The notes under the pieces: model-generated
The model's input: the letters and a program-made list of their open reading frames with translations, nothing else
Database searches by the model: none
What the model was told of the DNA's origin: nothing
In this document: in pieces, positions 57,955-64,000 of the stretch
How the letters are laid out: each line of letters starts with the position of its first letter
Position numbering within the stretch: position 1 is the stretch's first letter
Position numbers and translations under genes: made by a program
Assembly (NCBI GenBank): GCA_949825045.1
Contig: OX463809.1
Coordinates: forward strand, 7,219,501 to 7,283,500
Direction: 5' to 3'
Length of the DNA stretch: 64,000 nucleotides
Source: Argyresthia goedartella
Lineage: Eukaryota; Arthropoda; Insecta; Lepidoptera; Argyresthiidae

Positions 57955-58188
57955 CTGTAGCATAAACCAAATGTACTATATAGCTGCCCATGGGGCAACT
58001 TCGCAAATGGGTTTCAAGGAAACTAGCCGTTTAAAATTTTAGAGTAAAAACAAAATTCGAATTTCTAATTGGATGCGCGACCCCCGACGTCCGCCCCGTC
58101 TTGTATTTGCATAGAAAATCCCCATTCTAAATTCATAATAAACTGCCAAAGACTTCAACGAATAGCTTTAAAAAGGTGGATCCAAATT

Positions 58189-58413
58189 GACGACCCGTAT
58201 TATCGAGTCGGCAGTGACCCTGCCTTCGAATCCAAGGGTCCCGGGTTCGAGTCCCGGTGGGGGCAAATATTTGTTTGATGAGAACGGATGTTTGTACCCT
58301 AGTCAGGGTGTTTATCTATCTAAGTATGTACTTATCGTACCCAAGATACAGGGAATCCTAGTTTGGGGCTAGATCAATGTTTGTAAATAGTGTCCAAGGT
58401 ATTATTATTATTA
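58189..58413 (+). mobile_element. SINE family A, copy with short internal deletion
   Basis: The head GACGACCCGTATTATCGAGT (A box altered) and B-box GGTTCGAGTCC are followed by a body missing about 30 bp around ATCTAAGTATG and a tail of ATT units. It is the third full-headed copy in the window. Confidence 0.85.
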
Positions 58414-58419
58414 TAAATC

Positions 58420-60450
58420 GGTCCAGCCGTTTGCGAGATTTCTGCTTACTAACACATTTTCCGATTCATTTTTATTTATATAGATTAATAAACCGAACAT
58501 TACATGACGATAGAAACAACACGATGGGAATAGCAGGCAGGAGACAACCGAACTGAAGAGAGACTAACTGTTCAGCAAAAGGTTCCAGTTGGAGAGCAAA
58601 CGAAGAGCTGATCTGACGCTAAAAACGAACAAATGAAGGCCTGACCACCTACTGTCAGACACGAGCGCGACATCGTTCGTGGAATGTTGAGTTGTCAACG
58701 AGCGTTGTGCCACGTGAGGGCACACCAACGAAGCTCTCAATAGCCGAAAAAGTCGCTTAGACCGAAAACGGTCAGGACGGTCATCATCATCATATGAACG
58801 CTCCAACGGAAATATTGTGAGGAAACCTTCATCCTACCTATATTTGTATTTATTTTAAGAGTGTATAAATAGATTATTTATCTATATGTCTATATATCTC
58901 CAAGGCTTCAGCGATGGACGTATCACGATAAATCTCTGTCACCAAGTAGGGGAAAAGGTGCTAGGTACAGATCAGTTAACTTAAGCTGGCACGTTCAGAG
59001 TACTCACACTAATGCCATTTCACTAAACAGTATGTTTAAAAATTTATCATTTTATTCTAACCTCGAAATAGTAAACAATCACAATAACGCGCGTCGATTG
59101 ACATGTGACACGAATGCAAAAAATATCACTCTATTTTTATAAGCAGTAGCAAAACCAAAACAATAACTCTCTTCTTCATACTCATAAGTTTGACCACGCG
59201 CGAGAGAGATAGACAGACTCTTCTTGATGCCCATGCAGTGCAACGTCACGCCGCGGGCTTCTTCACAGATACTACACAAGAGCAACGTGTAAATGTGTTG
59301 AACGTGTCAGCTTTAGTTAACCGACCTGTAGGTATGTTTTGTTTATAGCTGTCCGATCAACCAGTTGATACAAATTAGAGGGCGAAACAAACAAACAGAT
59401 CATCGTCACACGTTTTTAATCGACTTGAAAAAAGGAGAGGCTCTCAATTCGTCGGGATGTTTCTTTTATCTAGTTTAAAGTGGTAGGCACAATGGGCCAT
59501 GGTATAAAATACTTACTACTCTTATTTTAATTTTGTGAAAATTTAGGCTATTTAAAAAAAAGAATATTTCGGGTAATGGATGTCTTTTTTTATAATTTTT
59601 AATATATCACCCCTCGTGACGTCGCTTGCTCAGTTTTGGAGCGGTTGTACGGTTGAGGCTGATTGTTACCGATTAAAAACTATAAAACTAAAATATCAAT
59701 ATTTGTTTACGTTGCGACTTTCCGACTGACATCTGCGTATCGACTGGCAGGAAAACTGTTGATACTTGACCGTTTAACAGAAGAGCCAACTTAAGGCGAT
59801 ACGTAAAAATAAATATAAAAAGAATACGAATGTAAACGAAAGTGACAGCGTAATTACTTCCACATAAGAAAGAAAAGAGAGCGCAAACAATGCGCTCGAC
59901 TGAAACTAAAAATTGTTTAAAAATAAACTACGCTATTTAGTCTTACGCTTAAAATTAGTGAGGATTTCAGAATTACAGGAAAACATAAAATAATTAAGAG
60001 GTAATTAAATTCTATGGAGAAAATTTCATCCAATCGCAGTTTCCTTCAGTGAGAATCGTAATCAAATTCCCAATTAGCGTTGACCCGAAAATCAAATCTA
60101 TAGATGATGATAGGGGAGTAAATGGACTCGAAAAAAACCTAATTTTTTTCGTATCACCTTAAGGTACAAAGGCGTAAATGTTTCATTATGTAAATGGAAA
60201 AAATAAAAGTTAGATTCCATTTCACAAAAATTTCATAAAAAGTGGTTCGTGATTTTATTGCTAAACTGAGAATCTCAGTAATCCCCAAATGACAATACTC
60301 TACTTTTGGTCAGCCTGCACAAAATACCTTGACGTTGACTCCATAATTAGCCTTTTCCTGGCGTGGCTATTCACGTAATTGTCAAGTTTTATCGGTCGTT
60401 AATGAAATGCGATTTCTATGCATACTTCGGAGGTTTGTACATATAGATAT
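58420..60450. other. No gene recognised
   Basis: Around 58420-58490 CGGTCCAGCCGTTTGCGAGA and TTTTTATTTATATAGATT form an interspersed-repeat end common in moths. Nothing else was identified, including any 5' RabGAP1 exon. Confidence 0.35.
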
Positions 60451-60454
60451 TTTA

Positions 60455-61243
60455 CATAGTCGGTCCTTAAGTTCTGTCACAAGGTTTTTGATAGATAAAA
60501 CTCAGCAATAAACTTTTTCTTATTCGTATTATACATGATTAAAAAGCTTATTTTATACGAATCAAATTGCAATACAATACATTTTGTACGATTATCTCAA
60601 TATGAAAAAAAACCTTATAAACTTGAGACAATCGCTAACCCAAAACACGCCGCAACTGACATAAATACCACTTACCACAAATTTAATAAAAAAACAGTGT
60701 TCCAGATAACCAACAAGGTTTTTTTTATTTATTCTGAAACCTCGATTTTAGACCATGCTTAACAACTAGCATTTGATTTTCTGTTAGCTTTCAGTTCCAA
60801 CTGCTCCCAAAGAGAACTTTACGTACTTTTTACGTTTTCAGAAAAACGTAGAAAAATTATCTTGTGGGCAACAAGTACATTACGTAAAATGTGAATATGA
60901 AAATTAGTTTTACCCAGACTTAGTTATCTTATGCTTCAAAATGAAGGTAACGGGTTCAGGGAGGGTTCTGACTAAAATCTCACGTAAGTTTGAAAGGTTT
61001 TAAGAGTTATGGAAAAAAGATTAAGTGAATTACGTCCGTATTTTTGATTGGGTAAAAAAGTGCAAAATCTCTGAAGAAACTAGCATTTGTGTAATATGGC
61101 TTTAAGCATTTAAATCCAATAATCGTTCTAATTTATCAGTATTTAATGAGCTATCAAACCATATATAGTATTAAATAAAATAAAACTTGGTATTATTTAC
61201 TATGCGGCAAAATATTTGTGACAGAACTTATGGACCGACTAGG
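60455..61243. mobile_element. Non-autonomous maT-related MITE (789 bp)
   Basis: The left end CATAGTCGGTCCTTAAGTTC and the right end (inverse of CCTAGTCGGTCCATAAGTTC) are flanked by TA. The ends share the TAAGTTCTGTCACA core with the maT element at 55814-57121. The interior has no transposase, only an AT-rich 75-codon frame at 60535-60762 that I do not recognise. Confidence 0.82.
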
Positions 61244-61289
61244 TATATACCTTCTTGTCGATTTTATGGATAATGAATTAGTGAGTGAG

Positions 61290-61420
61290 CACAGTTCATA
61301 TTCATATTCTTTATTGCACAGAAAACATATATAAACAGACAGTTACAATAAATTTTATAGGCAAAGGCGAGCTTATCTCTAAAAAGAGATTTCTTCCAGC
61401 AAACCTAGGCAAGACAGGAG
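61290..61420 (-). mobile_element. LINE 3' end fragment, minus strand
   Basis: AAAGGCGAGCTTATCTCTAA and GAGATTTCTTCCAGCAAACC are the reverse of the tails at 22840 and 50138. CATATTCTTTATTGCACAG marks the 3' end. Confidence 0.65.
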
Positions 61421-61525
61421 TGTTTGTGAAAAAGGACAGTCCTAGTGCGCAATAAAACTGTATACATACGTACGAAAATTACTTTTAAAATATAAATAAA
61501 ATATACCTTATAAAAAATTATATTT

Positions 61526-62035
61526 CTCAACTATATAAAATACACTAGATAGCATGCACAATTGCACATATATAAACTACAAAATATCATACATATACTT
61601 ACATAAATATGATACCGATTACGAAAGAGAAAGGAAATACGATTTCAATCTTTTCTTAAAAGTGAAAATTGAGGGACTATCCCTAATAGTCTCAACTATA
61701 TAAAATACACTAGATAGCATGCACAATTGCACATATATAAACTACAAAATATCATACATATACTTACATAAATATGATACCGATTACGAAAGAGAAAGGA
61801 AATACGCTTTCAATCTTTTCTTAAAAGTGAAAATTGAGGGACTATCCCTAATAGTGCAGGGAAGTGCGTTCCACAGTCGGATTGCCCTTAACCTAAAAGA
61901 GTGTTTGTAGGCGGCAGTGTTATGCCGAGGAGTTGACAGGAGAGACACAGTTGTGTCTTTGCCACCCTGTTTCGAAAAACGCGTTACGTTATATTTTAAA
62001 TTAGCTTGGTACACGACGGAGTACGAAGCACAGAC
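61526..62035 (-). mobile_element. LINE RT C-terminal fragment with a 165-bp tandem duplication
   Basis: The minus-strand frame 62014-61784 reads HSFRLRAIRLWNALPCTIRD then FTFKKRLKAYFLSLS, the conserved tail of many Jockey/CR1-type reverse transcriptases. Its 3' part is present twice: CTCAACTATATAAAATACAC occurs at 61526 and 61691, so 165 bp are duplicated with at least one substitution (ATACGATTTC versus ATACGCTTTC). Confidence 0.8.
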
Positions 62036-62289
62036 CTGGGGGTTACCACAACGTCTTATACCGATTCAGATTAGGAGCCTAATTTGATCCGCAAAATTAC
62101 CGTGAAACGTGAAAACAAGTCTTGGTATTAGGTGAATAAAGCCCATTATGGCGAATTGGAATGGAAATGGTTGCCATGGTGATGTTCTTGTTTTGAACCT
62201 AATTTGAATCGGAAAAAGATTGCGGTAACCCCTCTGGTCTTTACTGACGCACAAAGGTCCAAACTCGGAGTATGTCAGAGAAACATGGA

Positions 62290-62580
62290 GTGCAGTTGTC
62301 GCTGTTCCGACTTTTAGACCGGATGCGGGATACGGAGCTGCGCGCGCGCAGAAAGATAAAAGATGGAGCTCAGAAGGCTGCCCAGTCAAAGTAGGACTGG
62401 GCCGGTCACATTGCTCGAATGCTGCCGAATAGTTAGGGCAAGAGAGCCACAGACTGACTCCCAGAAAATGCAGAGAAACCGAAACCGAACCCGGAAGAGA
62501 TGGAGTGATGAGTTGGGTCTATGGGATAAATACTGGAGGGAGACCGCTCAGGATCGGATAGAGTGAAAGAGGGGAAGATG
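62290..62580 (+). pseudogene. RTE-like LINE pol C-terminal fragment
   Basis: A frame reads KMELRRLPSQSRTGPVTLLE and later RKRWSDELGLWDKYWRETAQ then DRIEWKRGEDG, the WxDxL...W...AQDRxxWK ending of RTE-type pol with indels. No upstream enzyme domains are seen. Confidence 0.6.
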
Positions 62581-62599
62581 GGACATAGTAGCCTCGTAA

Positions 62600-64000
62600 T
62601 ATTAATGGATAATGGCACCTGACGAGTGAAAGACAATATTCCTATTACAGCCATATTTAAAACAGGGTTGAAGAGCTAAACCTTGGCTAGGTAATCAGGG
62701 TTTTAAAGTTATTTAGGCCGATGAGTTCCTGCCGCTCCGGAGCCCCTTATTGGCCAAGAGTATCATAATCATGCTTATACCGTCGTGAAAATCTGTGAGG
62801 ATCTGCCAATTGTCATGGTCGTTCTTCGAAGGTCTAATAATAAAACAACACTTTATTATAACACTGGCCCAGCCCACACACAATCAACAAGCGTATTGAC
62901 CAAGAGGACACTGACTGACTCGTCGTCGCGAGCGCTTCTACCTAATCAAAATATGTCATGCAAGTGAGTCAGGCAATAACATAATATACCTACAAACGAT
63001 AGGAATTCCACCTGTTCTATCTCGTGGATATTTGTTGCTTCTTCATGCAATACGTAGACGCCATCGACTCGCGTGTCCAAGAAAGTAAGTACGATTCTAA
63101 GTCCAAAATATAACAGATGAATTTGACTCAGAGAAATTATCAGAGTTTAATCAATCACAATCACAGGACGTAGACATGCAAAACTTGTATGCTAAACCTG
63201 TGCCATTTGCTGACATCAACGAACATTTTAATAGGAAATATTAAACTGTCCATCAAAAATACTGAATTGCACAGCAAATATCAGGGCAAAATGCTGCAGT
63301 AGCTTAGGTGAAGGGTAAAGGGGGTGAGCGAAGCGAAGCCCCCTTTATCCTTCGTGTTAGGTTGGACATGCAAGAACAACAAAAAATATTTAAAACATAA
63401 AAAGTGTTTTGCTGATCCTTTTTTGTAATTTTGATGTGCCATTAAATACTATTCCATTTTAATTACTTGGACCGATGCTGGGGGCGACACTACTAAACCT
63501 ATTAAACTAATCCAAAAACACATTAGGCTTACAAATGTATATAGATACAAACATAAAAACCGGCCAAGTGCGTGTCGGACTTCGCACATTGAGGGTTCCG
63601 TAATAAATTTAGGACATAAGCCCAAAAATAATTAGGAAAGTATGCCCGTTATGTCCCTGTCAGGATTTAGGGAAACACGTTGAGGTGAAACGACTGTGTA
63701 TACGTGATATGTATAAGTATATGTGTATATGTGACTTGACTTTCAGACTATTTGAGCAGAACGCATAGTAACGGTGAACTGTTGAGGAGTGATTGCGCTT
63801 ATGATAAATCGCAAATGGGTTTTAACAGCAAAAAATGATAAATGATCTTGTTTTAGGATGATGAAACATCGTATGATTTCTAGAAAAAATTGATAAGAAA
63901 GATAACAAGAATCCGGGATCAAATTTAGGAGCTTACAATGTTGCAAAGGTCAGACATTTCGGCGACGAGCACTATATTTAAAGGGACCGAAATTCACAAT
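62600..64000. other. No gene recognised; repeat family Y fragment at 63555-63605
   Basis: AAAACCGGCCAAGTGCGTGT and ATTGAGGGTTCCGTAATAAA at 63555-63605 are the inverted end of repeat family Y. GGTGAGCGAAGCGAAGCCCC at 63323 is another short insect-repeat motif. No exon was found. Confidence 0.4.

Noticed and set aside
58564..58806. 80-codon minus-strand frame as a possible first RabGAP1 exon
   Set aside because: No similarity to RabGAP1 N-termini, no donor in the right phase that I could defend, and composition typical of repeats.

Overview
This window is eukaryotic, intron-rich and crowded with transposons. The element set points to an insect, most likely a moth or butterfly: CR1/Kiri-, Jockey- and RTE-like LINEs, a BEL/Pao LTR element, mariner DD34D and maT DD37D transposons, and tRNA-headed SINEs with ATT tails. 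Assignment to Lepidoptera is inference; no species can be named.

One host gene spans most of the window on the minus strand. Twenty-two exons between 57954 and 11740 join with matching phases and GT/AG borders. They encode a RabGAP1 (GAPCenA/TBC1D11)-type Rab GTPase-activating protein: PTB domain (exons 2-5), kinesin-like/DUF3694 region (exons 6-9), acidic linker (10-11), TBC catalytic domain with arginine and glutamine fingers (12-17) and C-terminal coiled coil (18-22). The 5' exons lie beyond 57954 or outside the window. The last exon was not found.

Layout from the left: 1-7060 holds CR1/Kiri-like LINEs in and beside a 64-bp minisatellite, followed by a 45-bp minisatellite. 8.4-11.7 kb holds a foldback MITE and a 300-bp near-perfect hairpin. 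11.7-29.2 kb carries the gene's 3' half with SINEs and LINE scraps. 29.5-35.5 kb is a BEL/Pao element with target-site duplication AAACC whose 3' end was replaced by a foldback. 35.7-39.4 kb has exons 5-7 and a mariner. 39.5-43.4 kb has nested MITEs and a two-exon SAP-domain gene between inverted repeats. 44.8-49.9 kb is a Tc1-like element with about 270-bp inverted repeats, split by a Jockey-like LINE. 50-58 kb carries exons 1-4, a maT element and repeats. 58-64 kb holds a maT-related MITE and LINE fragments.

The most unusual pattern is that several RabGAP exons are followed by tandem, decayed copies of their own 3' half plus splice donor ('exon echoes'): exon 2 (131-bp units), exon 6 (about 100-bp units), exon 10 (134-bp units), exon 21 (74-bp offset) and possibly exon 19.
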